Source: Deinococcus malanensis
GTDB lineage: Bacteria; Deinococcota; Deinococci; Deinococcales; Deinococcaceae
Length of the DNA stretch: 28,719 nt
Assembly (NCBI RefSeq): GCF_014647655.1
Contig: NZ_BMPP01000024.1
Coordinates: 1 to 28,719 of the forward strand
Reading direction: 5' to 3'
The number at the start of each line of letters is the position of its first letter. Position 1 is the stretch's first letter. This document shows positions 8,071-16,256 of this stretch, piece after piece. Below the pieces are notes generated by a model. It saw nothing but the letters and a program-made list of their open reading frames with translations, was not told the DNA's origin and did not search any database. The position numbers were made by a program, and so were the translations under genes.

Positions 8071-8424
8071 GGCAGGGTGCTGCAGGACGTGTACCGTACG
8101 GGGTGCGAGGGCCGCGTTTCCGATCTCGCCTGGACCGGGGGGAGTGACATGGCGAACGCAGAAGCGGTGCCAGTGCGTCACGCCCTGCAAGTTACTGGTG
8201 CCTCTTCACACAGGGAAGAACCGAGTCTTTCTTGGAGGCCGCTGCGGCATTCAGTCCGCTGATAATGTTCACGTCACTGGAAAATGAACAACCGGTGTCA
8301 TCCCGCTGCACCTGACACTCAAGAACACAGAAAATATTCATGGGTTCGCTTTACGGCAATTGAGCGGTTCCCCGTCGGTGCCTCTACATAAGTCTCTCGC
8401 ACCACGACTCCGTCTGATGGACCG

Positions 8425-8430
8425 TACAAT
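8425..8430 (+). promoter_or_regulatory. -10 box of leaderless promoter (STAND regulator)
   Basis: TACAAT followed by cgagt and ATG 8436. The spacing places the transcript start at the start codon. No good -35 was seen. The rest of the 376 bp between the two divergent regulators (8060-8435) holds nothing else I can support. Confidence 0.55.
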
Positions 8431-8435
8431 CGAGT

Positions 8436-10772
8436 ATGAACGGTCCCGGTTTCGTGAAGGAACCCGGCGTGCTGCCGCGCCCCGGCGCCCCCCTGATCGG
8501 CCGAGATGCTGATGCCCGCCTCGCCCGGTCCCTGCTCGCGCAACCGCATGTTCGCCTGCTGACCCTGCGTGGCCCTGGAGGCGTCGGCAAAACCCGGCTG
8601 GCCCTGGAACTCGCTTATCAATTGAGTTCCCAGTTTGCCCGGGGAGTCGATTGGGTAGAACTCGCGCCTGTCCAGGACGCCACCCAAGTGCTGGCCACGA
8701 TTGCCCGTGCCGTGCATGCCTCCGGGACCGAAGTAGCAGATCTGGCCAACGCGGTCGGGCCCGAACCCATGTTACTGATTCTCGATAACTTCGAACACGT
8801 GATGTCCGCCGCACCCCTGGTGAACCAGCTGCTCGCGCTGGCGCCTGACCTGCGCGTTCTGGTCACCAGCCGCACCGTTCTTCACCTGCGGGGTGAACAC
8901 GAACTTTTCCTTAACCCGCTCAGCCTTCCCATACTTGATGCGCATTCCAGCGGCAGTACAGCGGTCGAGATGTTCACCAGGTGCGCGCAAACCGTGAACC
9001 CCCGATTTGCGGTGACGGCCGCCAACCGCGCGGACGTCAACCAGATCTGCACGCTGCTTGGTGGCCTCCCCCTCGCCCTGGAATTGGCGGCCGCACGCTT
9101 ACGGGTGGTGACGCCTGCGGCCCTGCTGGGGTGGCTGGAGCGTCCTCTCGAGGTGCTGACGGCAGGCCCCGACGATGGACCTCACCACGGGAGATCACTC
9201 CGGGACGCGATCGGCTGGAGTTACGACCTCCTGGACGAAGAGGAGCGCATGGCATTTATCGCTTGTGGTGCGTTCGTGGGTGGCTTCACACTTGAAGCGC
9301 TGGCCGCCGTCACCAGCCTCCTGCAACCGCGGGACGTGCTGATCCGACTGGTGGAGTACAGCCTGGTGCAACCCTCGGATCCCCCGGCTGGCGTGGGAGG
9401 CGCAGGCCAGGCCAGATGGCATCTTCTGGAACCTATCCGGGAGTTTGCGGCAAAACTTCTGGACGTCAACGCGGACCATGTCCTGCGCGACCGGCAGGCC
9501 AGGTATTTTCTGGCCCTGGCTGATAGTGCTGAGCGTGACCTGGAACTGCTCACGCCTGAATGGCAGGCCAGACTTCGGGCTGAGGAGGCCAATATCCATG
9601 CGGCACTGGCGTGGTTCATCCTCCACGAACAGGCTCCGGAGGCCCTGAAGATGGTGCTCGCGCTGGCCCCGTACTGGGAGGGTGCAACTCAGCATCAGGT
9701 GGAACTCAAGTGGGCCACAGCGGCCCTCGCACTCCCAGCCTCCCACCAGGAACCCCGGCTGCGTGCAGCGGTCCTGTGCTCACGCGCTTACTGCGAGCAG
9801 GACCTCTACCAATTGGACACCGTTCTGGACACCCTCACCGAAGCCCTCGCCCTCTACCGGAGCCTGCAGGACGAGCCCGGGGAAACGAAGGCATTACGGA
9901 TCCTCGCGTCGGCCCAATCCGCGCTGGGCAAAGTGGAACAAGCACTCAGCCTCTTCGGTCAGCTCGAAGCCCGATTCGCAGCGTCCGGTGATGCCTACCT
10001 GCTGTGTGAAACGCTCCACAACACCGCCGCGACGTACATCGGGATCGGTCAGAGTGCCCGGGCCATTCCGTACCTGGAACGGGCCTTGCCCCTGGCGCGA
10101 CAGACGAATTATCGTAACGGGGAAGCCTTTATTCTGATGCTGCACGTGTGGGCGGGCTTTTTTGCGGGGGTCAGGCCACTCCCGGTCGGCCTCATCAAAG
10201 AAGCCTGGAACGCGGCAGAGCGGCTCGAATTCCCCGGCCTGAGCGCCAGGTTACTGCTTGTTCTGGCGAGTTACGCGCGGGAGGGTAGGCGTCAGGCTTT
10301 CGCAGCTCAGCTTTTCAGCCTGGCGGAAGGTATGCATGAAGCGTTGGGGAAACCCTGGCCGCGTCCCTTCGAGCTGGAAGCGCGTCGCCTGGACACCGAG
10401 CTGAGTGCCGGGCTGGGCCGCCAGTATGAAGTGGAGCGTGACGCTGGGGCTCACCGGACCATGAATGACTTCCAACCTGAGATCAATGCATGGCTGGATG
10501 GAAAGAGCACCATGCAGGTGGCAGACCAGCAGGGAGCCGCTCCTCAGGCTGAGCTGACCGCTCGGGAGCAGGAGGTGTTGCGCTACCTCGCGCAGGGCGC
10601 TTCGGATAAACGCATTGCTCAGGTGCTGTCGATCAGTGTCGGGACTGCCAGTAAGCATGTAGCGAACATGCTGGGAAAACTTGGGTTGAGGAACCGGGTG
10701 GAACTAGCACGCTGGGCTTCTCAGCATGGGATGGACGGCGGCGCATCCTTAGGAACCCCACCGACATCATAA
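8436..10772 (+). CDS. STAND NTPase transcriptional regulator with C-terminal LuxR HTH
   Basis: A 778-aa signal-transduction ATPase of the STAND type, expected to bind a ligand and DNA in the cytoplasm. Residues 18-30 give the leading [11 protein letters not shown] motif. The Walker A P-loop is GPGGVGKT (46-53), Walker B is LLILDN (113-118), and VTSR (143-146) is the sensor-like strand. The middle (~380-660) is helical, consistent with TPR-like repeats. The C-terminus (706-765) is a LuxR-type helix-turn-helix ([16 protein letters not shown] ... [15 protein letters not shown]). The start is ATG 8436, 5 nt after a TACAAT box and without a ribosome binding site, so it is probably leaderless. No obvious target operon adjoins it; an IS3 element was inserted 44 bp downstream. 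Confidence 0.9.
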   Translation: MNGPGFVKEPGVLPRPGAPLIGRDADARLARSLLAQPHVRLLTLRGPGGVGKTRLALELAYQLSSQFARGVDWVELAPVQDATQVLATIARAVHASGTEVADLANAVGPEPMLLILDNFEHVMSAAPLVNQLLALAPDLRVLVTSRTVLHLRGEHELFLNPLSLPILDAHSSGSTAVEMFTRCAQTVNPRFAVTAANRADVNQICTLLGGLPLALELAAARLRVVTPAALLGWLERPLEVLTAGPDDGPHHGRSLRDAIGWSYDLLDEEERMAFIACGAFVGGFTLEALAAVTSLLQPRDVLIRLVEYSLVQPSDPPAGVGGAGQARWHLLEPIREFAAKLLDVNADHVLRDRQARYFLALADSAERDLELLTPEWQARLRAEEANIHAALAWFILHEQAPEALKMVLALAPYWEGATQHQVELKWATAALALPASHQEPRLRAAVLCSRAYCEQDLYQLDTVLDTLTEALALYRSLQDEPGETKALRILASAQSALGKVEQALSLFGQLEARFAASGDAYLLCETLHNTAATYIGIGQSARAIPYLERALPLARQTNYRNGEAFILMLHVWAGFFAGVRPLPVGLIKEAWNAAERLEFPGLSARLLLVLASYAREGRRQAFAAQLFSLAEGMHEALGKPWPRPFELEARRLDTELSAGLGRQYEVERDAGAHRTMNDFQPEINAWLDGKSTMQVADQQGAAPQAELTAREQEVLRYLAQGASDKRIAQVLSISVGTASKHVANMLGKLGLRNRVELARWASQHGMDGGASLGTPPTS

Positions 10773-10845
10773 GGGCGGCTGAGCTGGTACCAGTAATGCG
10801 GAGTACCGTCACATGTGGGCCTACCCCGATATTGCGTAACTGAAG

Positions 10846-11741
10846 TTAAGCGGCTGTAGCCTGGCGTTCGAACTCGAGGGGCGTCAAGTACCCAAGAGTC
10901 GAGTGACGGCGCTGACGGTTGTAGAAGACCTCGATGAATTCGAACACCGCGTGTCGGGCCACGTCCCGGGTCTCAAAGACGCTGTCGTCCAACAATTCCC
11001 TTTTCAACGAGCTGAAAAAGCTTTCCACGACGGCGTTGTCCCAGCAATCCCCCTTGCGGCTCATACTGCCCCTGGCCCGCATGCGGGCCAGTTCTGCCTG
11101 AAAGATCCCACTCGCGTATTGACTGCCCCTGTCGCTGTAATGCATCAGCCCAGAGGGCGGACCACGGCGCTGGGCAGCCATTTGAAGAGCGGCCAGCGGT
11201 AGGGTGGCCGCCATCTGAGTGTCCATGGCGTATCCGACCACAGCCCTAGAATGCAGGTCGAGGGTGACCGCGAGATACAGCCAGCCCTCTTTCGTGGGCA
11301 GATACGTCAGGTCAGACGCCCACACCAGGTTGGGCTGCTGGACTGCGAACTTCCGGCAGAGCAAATCTGGGCAGACGGCCATGGTGTGACGGCTGTCCGT
11401 GGTCCGCACCCAGCGGCGTTTTCCCTTGGCCCTCAAGCCACGGACCCGCATCAGACGCGCTACCCGCTTGCAGGAGACCCGAAGCCCTCCAGCGCGCAGC
11501 TCAGCGTGAATGCGTGGCGCCCCATAGCAGCGGTTGCTCTGTTGATGTACTTCTTGGATGCGCTTCCCTTGCAGCGCATCCTCTTGCTTGCGGTTGCAGA
11601 TCGGCCTTCTTCGCCAGCTGTAGTACCCACTCACCGACACTTCCAGCACCCGGCACAGTAGATCCAGGCGGTACTGGGTTCGATGATCTCGGATGAATTC
11701 ATACCTCAGCGTGTAGTTTCTTTGGCGAAGAAGGCCGCGGC
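10846..11741 (-). CDS. IS3 transposase OrfB (DDE integrase part)
   Basis: Catalytic half of the IS3 transposase, made as an OrfAB fusion by -1 frameshifting. The coordinates cover the -1 frame from the slippery A6G site; a separate start is not obvious (a GTG occurs at 11649). The N-terminal RYEFIRDH...LLCRVLEVSVSGYY is the usual HTH_21 region. The DDE residues are visible in WASDLTYLPT (Asp), HYSDRGSQYAS (Asp) and DNAVVESFFSSLK (Glu). The end (FYNRQRRHSTLGYLTPLEFE) is the standard family terminus, so the protein is full length. The stop lies within the left terminal repeat. Confidence 0.93.
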
Positions 11742-12005
11742 TTTTTTCGGGATTTCACGCTCCTGTCGGAGAATTTCGTTTTCTTTGCGCAGCCTGCGGA
11801 TCTCCTGCTGCTCTGGAGTCAGGATCTGCTGCCCATGACCAGGAAAAGCGGCCTCGCCCTTCTCCTGCTCGGCATTCATCCATTTGCGCAGTAGGGAAGC
11901 ATTCAGGCCCAGGTCACGGGCGGTCCCGGCCAGGTTGCCGCTGGTTCGGGCCAGTCGCACGGCATCCCGTTTGAACTCGGCGGTGTGGATTCTGCGATCA
12001 GTCAT
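11706..12005 (-). CDS. IS3 transposase OrfA (HTH, Tnp_1)
   Basis: DNA-binding part of the IS3 transposase, 99 aa. AEFKRDAVRLARTSGNLAGT and LGLNASLLRKWM form the helix-turn-helix. The heptad-rich QEIRRLRKENEILRQERE is the leucine-zipper-like segment typical of OrfA. ATG 12005 is preceded by AGGAGG at 7 nt. Near its end the transcript carries AAAAAAG (plus-strand 11741-11747), where the ribosome can slip back one base into orfB. A TGA lies just upstream in the -1 frame, so fusion must occur at this site. Confidence 0.93.
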   Translation of the reverse strand: MTDRRIHTAEFKRDAVRLARTSGNLAGTARDLGLNASLLRKWMNAEQEKGEAAFPGHGQQILTPEQQEIRRLRKENEILRQEREIPKKAAAFFAKETTR

Positions 12006-12152
12006 GATGGTGCCTCCTATCGTGGGGGCTTATCTCCATCTACGCCATATCGGGTCATCCTCACATGTGTGCCGCGCAAGGAAACGACGTGTGGTGGGAG
12101 CTTGAGCTGTGGCGCAAGGTAGTGGTCCTGACCCTTCAATGTCGGCTTCTCG

Positions 12153-12165
12153 GGGTAGCTACCCT
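12153..12165 (+). promoter_or_regulatory. palindrome overlapping the -10 of the MerR-family gene
   Basis: GGGTAGCTACCC (12153-12164) is a perfect 12-bp palindrome. Its right half merges with TACCCT (12160-12165), a -10-like box 6 nt before ATG 12172. A regulator bound here would cover its own leaderless promoter, which suggests autoregulation. Confidence 0.5.
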
Positions 12166-12171
12166 GAAGGC

Positions 12172-13092
12172 ATGGGGCAGTCTGGAAAAGATGGTCGGCT
12201 CAGCATTGGGCAGTTGTCCAGCATGAGCCAGATCAGCGTCAAAACACTCCGGTATTACGACGACGAAGGCATTCTCAAGGCCGCTTTCGTCGATGAGGTG
12301 AGCCGGTACCGCTATTACGCGCCGGCGCAGGTGGAGCAGGCTCGTCTCCTGCAGAACCTGCGCTTCGCCCAGGTTCCGTTGGAAGATTTGCGTGAGTTCA
12401 TGCGCGAACCCACGCGGGAGCACCAGGCGCAGCTGTTCAACCGGCATATCGAGCGGTTGAGGGCACAGGTACACGAACTGAACAGTGGTATCCGAAGCCT
12501 GACCCGTCGGCGCGACTATCCGTGGCACCCTCAGGTGTATGCGGTGAAGGGTAGGGTGCGTCCATCGGTGCCGCTGGTGTTCGTGCATGACCGGGTCGGT
12601 CTGGGCGATCTGGAGGACGCCCGCGAGGCGGCCCGTGCAGAGCTGAGCGAGTACCTCGGCCAGCAGGGTATTGAGCCCACCAGTCCACTTATGAGCTACT
12701 CCCTGCCAGACTCGGCCCGCCGTGGAAGACCCCCAGACCCCCGGTCGCTACTTGACGTGTACATGGGGTTCGAACTTGAAGCTCCCTTGGCGGGCGCGAC
12801 GCGCATTCAGGCGGGCTGGACGCCTGGAGGTTTGTGGTACGGCACGCAGCATGTCGGGCTATACGAGTATTTGGGGCACACGAAGGCGGCAGTGTTTCAG
12901 CAGGCACGGGAAGACCGTGTACTCGTGGGAGATGACCCGTCTGCTGTGCTCCAGCATGATTTCATTCACGTTGAAGTGTTCTGCGTGGGCCCATGGGAGT
13001 GCACTGATCTGAGCCGGCTGGTGACCGAGGTCCGCTGGCTGTTGAGGCTGGATACCGCCGGGTCATTTGGAGCGGCCTTTCCAAACCCTTGA
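12172..13092 (+). CDS. MerR-family regulator with GyrI-like ligand domain
   Basis: Transcription regulator of 306 aa, of the BmrR/TipA-like layout. Residues 10-75 are a MerR helix-turn-helix: LSIGQLSSMSQISVKTLRYY, then SRYRYYAPAQVEQARLLQNL. A dimerisation coiled coil follows (about 80-115). The C-terminal half (about 135-306) has GyrI-like features (YMGFELEAP, GGLWYGTQHVGLYEYLG, HFIHVEVF-like end), a fold that binds drugs or other small hydrophobic molecules. ATG 12172 is chosen because the HTH starts ten residues later and TACCCT sits 6 nt upstream; GTG 12109 and ATG 12139 are possible but unsupported. The next gene downstream (13192) has a MerR-type promoter, a likely target. Confidence 0.88.
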   Translation: MGQSGKDGRLSIGQLSSMSQISVKTLRYYDDEGILKAAFVDEVSRYRYYAPAQVEQARLLQNLRFAQVPLEDLREFMREPTREHQAQLFNRHIERLRAQVHELNSGIRSLTRRRDYPWHPQVYAVKGRVRPSVPLVFVHDRVGLGDLEDAREAARAELSEYLGQQGIEPTSPLMSYSLPDSARRGRPPDPRSLLDVYMGFELEAPLAGATRIQAGWTPGGLWYGTQHVGLYEYLGHTKAAVFQQAREDRVLVGDDPSAVLQHDFIHVEVFCVGPWECTDLSRLVTEVRWLLRLDTAGSFGAAFPNP

Positions 13093-13141
13093 AGGATCGC
13101 CTGCCGTGAGAGAGTTCCACTCGTGGTGCTTGTGAGCCTGC

Positions 13142-13172
13142 TTGACTCTCCAGCAACTGGAGGGTCTACGGT
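13142..13172 (+). promoter_or_regulatory. MerR-type promoter and operator with 19-bp spacer
   Basis: TTGACT (13142-13147) and TACGGT (13167-13172) are 19 bp apart. The spacer holds the dyad ACTCTCCAG-CAA-CTGGAGGGT (13145-13165), whose 9-bp arms match at 8 of 9 positions. A 19-20 bp spacer filled by a dyad is the signature of promoters activated by MerR-family proteins through DNA untwisting. The layout closely resembles heavy-metal-type MerR operators. It drives the 63-aa gene at 13192. Confidence 0.8.
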
Positions 13173-13191
13173 AGAAGCAGGAGGAATTCTA

Positions 13192-13383
13192 ATGGATATC
13201 AATCAGGCCCGCTTCCTGTTCGAAGTCCAGCGCGTAAGTGACCGGGTGGCCGCCGAGTGCCAGTACGCCTCCACCCCGAAACGGGCAGGGACTGCCCGGC
13301 CTACATCCTTGCGGCACGCGGCAGCTGAGTGGTTGCATTCCCTGGCCTCACGGGTGGATGCGCCTGCACCGCAGTCGGTGTAA
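13192..13383 (+). CDS. small hypothetical protein, 63 aa, behind MerR-type promoter
   Basis: Starts at ATG 13192 behind AGGAGG with 7 nt spacing. The product (MDINQARFLFEVQRVSDRVA ... HAAAEWLHSLASRV) is soluble, helix-prone, has one Cys (res. 19) and shows no signal or membrane segment. No family was recognised. It lies 99 bp after the MerR-GyrI regulator and directly behind a promoter with MerR-type geometry, so it is probably an inducible target of that regulator. Its role (for example a ligand or metal response) is unknown. The ~270 bp after it contain no gene, only a 7-bp hairpin (AGCGCCC/GGGCGCT, 13515-13541). Confidence 0.7.
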   Translation: MDINQARFLFEVQRVSDRVAAECQYASTPKRAGTARPTSLRHAAAEWLHSLASRVDAPAPQSV

Positions 13384-13653
13384 GCCCGGCGCTTTCTTAG
13401 AGGCTGACCAGATCAACGCCCGACCCTCCCGTCACCCGCGGCCTTGTCAGCCTTGCGGGTGCTGGCGGGCGAACGACCTTGGTCCGGCTACCGTCGCCCA
13501 CAGGTGCTACCCTGAGCGCCCGACATACAGACCTGGGCGCTTTCGCTGGGCCTCCACCGAGGGGAAGGACTGCGCGCCGGCCCTACGTCCGGGCCAGGGC
13601 GGATTCCCGCCGCCTGGTGGCGCCACAACGACCGGGATTCTGGAGGACAGACG

Positions 13654-15081
13654 ATGCGCAAATACCACAAGTTCTATATCGGCGGCGAGTGGGTCGAGCC
13701 GGCATCACTCAAGACCCTTGACGTGCTCAACCCAGCCACCGAAGAGGTATGCGGCAGCGTCGCTCTCGGTACGGCCGCCGATGTGGACCGGGCGGTCCGG
13801 GCTGCCCGGACTGCCTTCGCTTCCTGGTCCCAGACCAGCCCGCAGGAGCGGCTGGAGGTTCTGGAGCGGGTGGCCGCCGAGTATCAGAAACGTGCAGCCG
13901 ACCTCGCCACGGCCGTCTCCGAGGAAATGGGGGCGCCCGCCTCCCTCGCCCGCACATCGCAGGTGCCGATTGGCGCGGGCCACCTTGCCAGTGCGGTCGC
14001 CATTCTGAAGGATTACGCCTTCGAGGAACAGCGCGGCCAAACCATGATCGTTAAGGAGCCCATCGGGGTGTGCGGACTGATCACGCCCTGGAACTGGCCC
14101 CTGAACCAGATCATGTGCAAGGTCGCGCCCGCGCTCGCCACCGGCTGCACCATGGTGCTCAAACCGTCGGAGGTCGCGCCCTTCAGTGCGCAGATCTTCG
14201 CGGAAATCATGGACGCGGCGGGCGTCCCGGCGGGCGTCTTCAATCTGGTGCAGGGTGACGGTCCCAGCGTGGGTGTGGCGCTGTCAAGCCACCCGGACGT
14301 GGACATGGTGTCCTTCACCGGGTCCACCCGCGCCGGGATCGAGGTGGCCCGCAATGCCGCCCCGACGGTCAAGCGGGTGCATCAGGAACTGGGCGGCAAG
14401 AGCCCCAATATCGTGCTGGACGACGAACTGTTTGCCAAAAGCGTGACGGGCGGGGTGCGTGCGGTGATGAACAACTCCGGGCAGTCCTGTAACGCCCCCA
14501 CCCGCATGCTGGTGCCCGCCCGGCGCATGGCTGAGGCCATCGAAAGCGCGCGCGCCGCCGCCGAACAAATGACCGTCGGCGCGCCGGACAGCGGCGCCAT
14601 GCTGGGGCCGGTGGTTTCCGAAGTGCAGTGGAACAAGATTCAGGGACTGATCCAGCGCGGCATCGATGAGGGCGCCACGCTGGTGGCCGGGGGACCCGGC
14701 CGGCCGCAAGGGCTGGAGCGGGGGTACTACGTCAGGCCCACCGTCTTCGCGAACGTAACCAATGACATGACCATTGCCCGCGAGGAAATCTTCGGGCCGG
14801 TCCTCGTGATTCTCGGCTATGACTCGGTCGAGCAGGCCGTCGAGATTGGTAACGACACCGATTACGGCCTCTCGGCCTATGTCAGCGGCGCCGACCTCAC
14901 GCAGGTCCGCAAGGTCGGGGCCAAGCTGCGCGCTGGACAGGTGGTGCTCAACGGCGCGTTCGATCTGATGGCGCCGTTCGGCGGCTACAAGATGAGCGGC
15001 AACGGGCGCGAGTGGGGGGACTTTGCCTTCAGCGAGTTTCTGGAGGTCAAGGCTCTGCTCGGCTACGCGCCCCAGGCCTAG
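13654..15081 (+). CDS. aldehyde dehydrogenase family protein (NAD(P)+)
   Basis: Oxidises an aldehyde to the acid with NAD(P)+ in the cytoplasm; 475 aa, normal for the family. The expected motifs are all present: Asn147 in TPWNWPL (oxyanion hole), FTGSTRAG for the nucleotide fold, Glu245 in HQELGGKSPNIV (general base), the nucleophile Cys279 in NNSGQSC, and EEIFGPV plus FGGYKMSGNGRE near the end. ATG 13654 has GGAGG at 7 nt. The substrate cannot be read from motifs. It stands alone, with no pathway partner beside it, so the physiological aldehyde is open. Confidence 0.93.
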   Translation: MRKYHKFYIGGEWVEPASLKTLDVLNPATEEVCGSVALGTAADVDRAVRAARTAFASWSQTSPQERLEVLERVAAEYQKRAADLATAVSEEMGAPASLARTSQVPIGAGHLASAVAILKDYAFEEQRGQTMIVKEPIGVCGLITPWNWPLNQIMCKVAPALATGCTMVLKPSEVAPFSAQIFAEIMDAAGVPAGVFNLVQGDGPSVGVALSSHPDVDMVSFTGSTRAGIEVARNAAPTVKRVHQELGGKSPNIVLDDELFAKSVTGGVRAVMNNSGQSCNAPTRMLVPARRMAEAIESARAAAEQMTVGAPDSGAMLGPVVSEVQWNKIQGLIQRGIDEGATLVAGGPGRPQGLERGYYVRPTVFANVTNDMTIAREEIFGPVLVILGYDSVEQAVEIGNDTDYGLSAYVSGADLTQVRKVGAKLRAGQVVLNGAFDLMAPFGGYKMSGNGREWGDFAFSEFLEVKALLGYAPQA

Positions 15082-15490
15082 GGTCTGTCTGGCTGAGGTA
15101 TCAAAGCCATAACAGAATGCAGGCGATGTAGACACAGGCGCCCTGGCAGTGGCGGGTGCTGCACGGGAACGCGCCGGACGGGTACGGGTCGGGTGGCTGG
15201 AACGACCTGCAGAAACGGCTGAGCCAGTGACCTCCTGCTCCCGGTGAGGGCGAGCGCCTGAGTCGGCCTGCCTTCAGCGTTCTCGATTCGCGAACAGCGA
15301 TCCCCGGGAGGACAGGTCCCCCGGCGAACAGGACCAGCCGTGGGAGGCGTGAACAATGCGCCGACCAACTCCTTGGCGTGCTGCTGCTCTTTGGGGAAGG
15401 GGCAGGACCCAGGTTTCGGAGCCGGGCACTTGCGTGCTCCACATGTGCCCCGTCACGGTGAAGGACGCAACACCGCACGACAGGAGACCT
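15082..15490. other. no intact gene; scraps of a possible IS end and of a coding tail
   Basis: Just after the dehydrogenase stop, the minus strand near 15101-15145 reads ACVYIACILLWL followed by a stop. This resembles the last residues of some DDE transposases and could be a solo IS end. On the plus strand 15136-15231 reads like a coding tail (WQWRVLHGNAPDGYGSGGWN) ending in TGA. Neither has a recognisable complete gene. Confidence 0.35.
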
Positions 15491-15670
15491 ATGACCCAGA
15501 ACACCGATGGTGACGGCGCAGCACTACAACCGGACCGGGAAGCTATCAATGTCGAACAAGGCCCTGCCTGCGACGGTGCTGCTGACGGTTGCCACCAGCG
15601 CGAAGCCAGTGCCACTGCGTTGACTGAGGTCACGGTGGAGGGCGCTTCAGGTCTGACGTCCGTTTCCTGA
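15491..15670 (+). CDS. possible small hypothetical protein, 59 aa
   Basis: ATG 15491 follows AGGAG with only 4 nt spacing. The product is acidic and low in complexity (MTQNTDGDGAALQPDREAIN ... TALTEVTVEGASG) with two cysteines and no recognised domain. It ends 61 bp before the receiver protein gene. The weak spacing and composition make it uncertain. Confidence 0.3.
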   Translation: MTQNTDGDGAALQPDREAINVEQGPACDGAADGCHQREASATALTEVTVEGASGLTSVS

Positions 15671-15720
15671 GTCCTGCGCTCTACCGTTGCTCACTTGTGC
15701 ATTTTTTGAGCCCCAGTTCG

Positions 15721-15726
15721 TACCCT
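15721..15726 (+). promoter_or_regulatory. -10 box of leaderless promoter (response regulator)
   Basis: TACCCT is followed by gcgga and ATG 15732, the same box and spacing style as at the MerR gene (TACCCT, 6 nt). Confidence 0.5.
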
Positions 15727-15731
15727 GCGGA

Positions 15732-16166
15732 ATGGACGCCATACCGCAGCATTACCTGTTGATAGACGACAGTCCCACAGACCGACTCCTCGCGCAGGAA
15801 GCTTTCGCGCAACTGCAGCCGGAATCCACGCTCACGCGTGCCTCGAGTGGCGCGGAACCCTTGGAACTCCTGAAGTCCGGGAGCTGGCTTCCAGATGTCA
15901 TCCTGCTGGATATCAACATGCCTGGCCTCACGGGATTTCAGGTCCTGGCGTGGTTGAAAGACCAACGCGAGCTGCGGGGTATTCCTGTGGTCATGTTGAG
16001 CACTTCGAATGCAAAGCAGGACATCCGGGAGGCGTACAGTCTGCACGCGAGCTCGTACCTGGTGAAGTTAGCGACATTCGATGATTTCGTCGCGCAGGTG
16101 GAGGCCTTCCTGGAGTACTGGAAGGCGGCGCGGGCGGCGTACCCGTACGGGCACCAGAGTGCGTAA
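15732..16166 (+). CDS. receiver-only response regulator (Rcp1-like)
   Basis: Single-domain receiver of 144 aa without an output domain. The acidic pair is Asp12/Asp13 (LLIDDSPTDR), the phosphorylation site Asp60 (VILLDINMPGLTGF), the switch residue Ser90 or Thr91 (VVMLSTSN), and the conserved Lys112 (SSYLVKLATFDDF). The layout, including the short insertions and VEAFLEYW end, is that of Rcp1-type regulators that serve phytochrome and similar hybrid kinases. ATG 15732 is 5 nt after TACCCT, so it is probably leaderless. Its kinase is not adjacent; the histidine kinases at 21635-24537 are candidates in the same window, but this is only inference. Confidence 0.92.
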   Translation: MDAIPQHYLLIDDSPTDRLLAQEAFAQLQPESTLTRASSGAEPLELLKSGSWLPDVILLDINMPGLTGFQVLAWLKDQRELRGIPVVMLSTSNAKQDIREAYSLHASSYLVKLATFDDFVAQVEAFLEYWKAARAAYPYGHQSA

Positions 16167-16256
16167 GCGTCTGTCTTGGCCTTCAGGCACCGTACGCTGA
16201 TCACTCATGCCACTTCCGTACCCGTACCGTTTCCAGCGGGTTACAGGTGCGGTTGG

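Larger units (their letters stand above)
10816..12063 (-). mobile_element. complete IS3-family insertion sequence, 1,248 bp
   Basis: Complete element between the STAND regulator and the MerR gene. It has TG...CA ends, and imperfect ~35-bp inverted repeats (10816-10850 and 12029-12063) share CCCGATAT, GCGTA and TAAG. It is flanked by a 4-bp direct repeat CATG (10812-10815 and 12064-12067), the expected IS3 target duplication. It carries orfA and orfB with an AAAAAAG slippery site. All parts look intact, so it may be active. It lies between genes and breaks no coding sequence. Confidence 0.92.

Noticed and set aside
10810..12068. IS3 ends placed at CACATGTG or TGTG
   Set aside because: These choices give no matching direct repeats; TGGG...CTCA with CATG on both sides gives both the TG...CA ends and a 4-bp duplication.
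14284..15135. 283-codon open frame on the minus strand
   Set aside because: Antisense to the aldehyde dehydrogenase with all active-site motifs; a typical by-product of high GC third positions.
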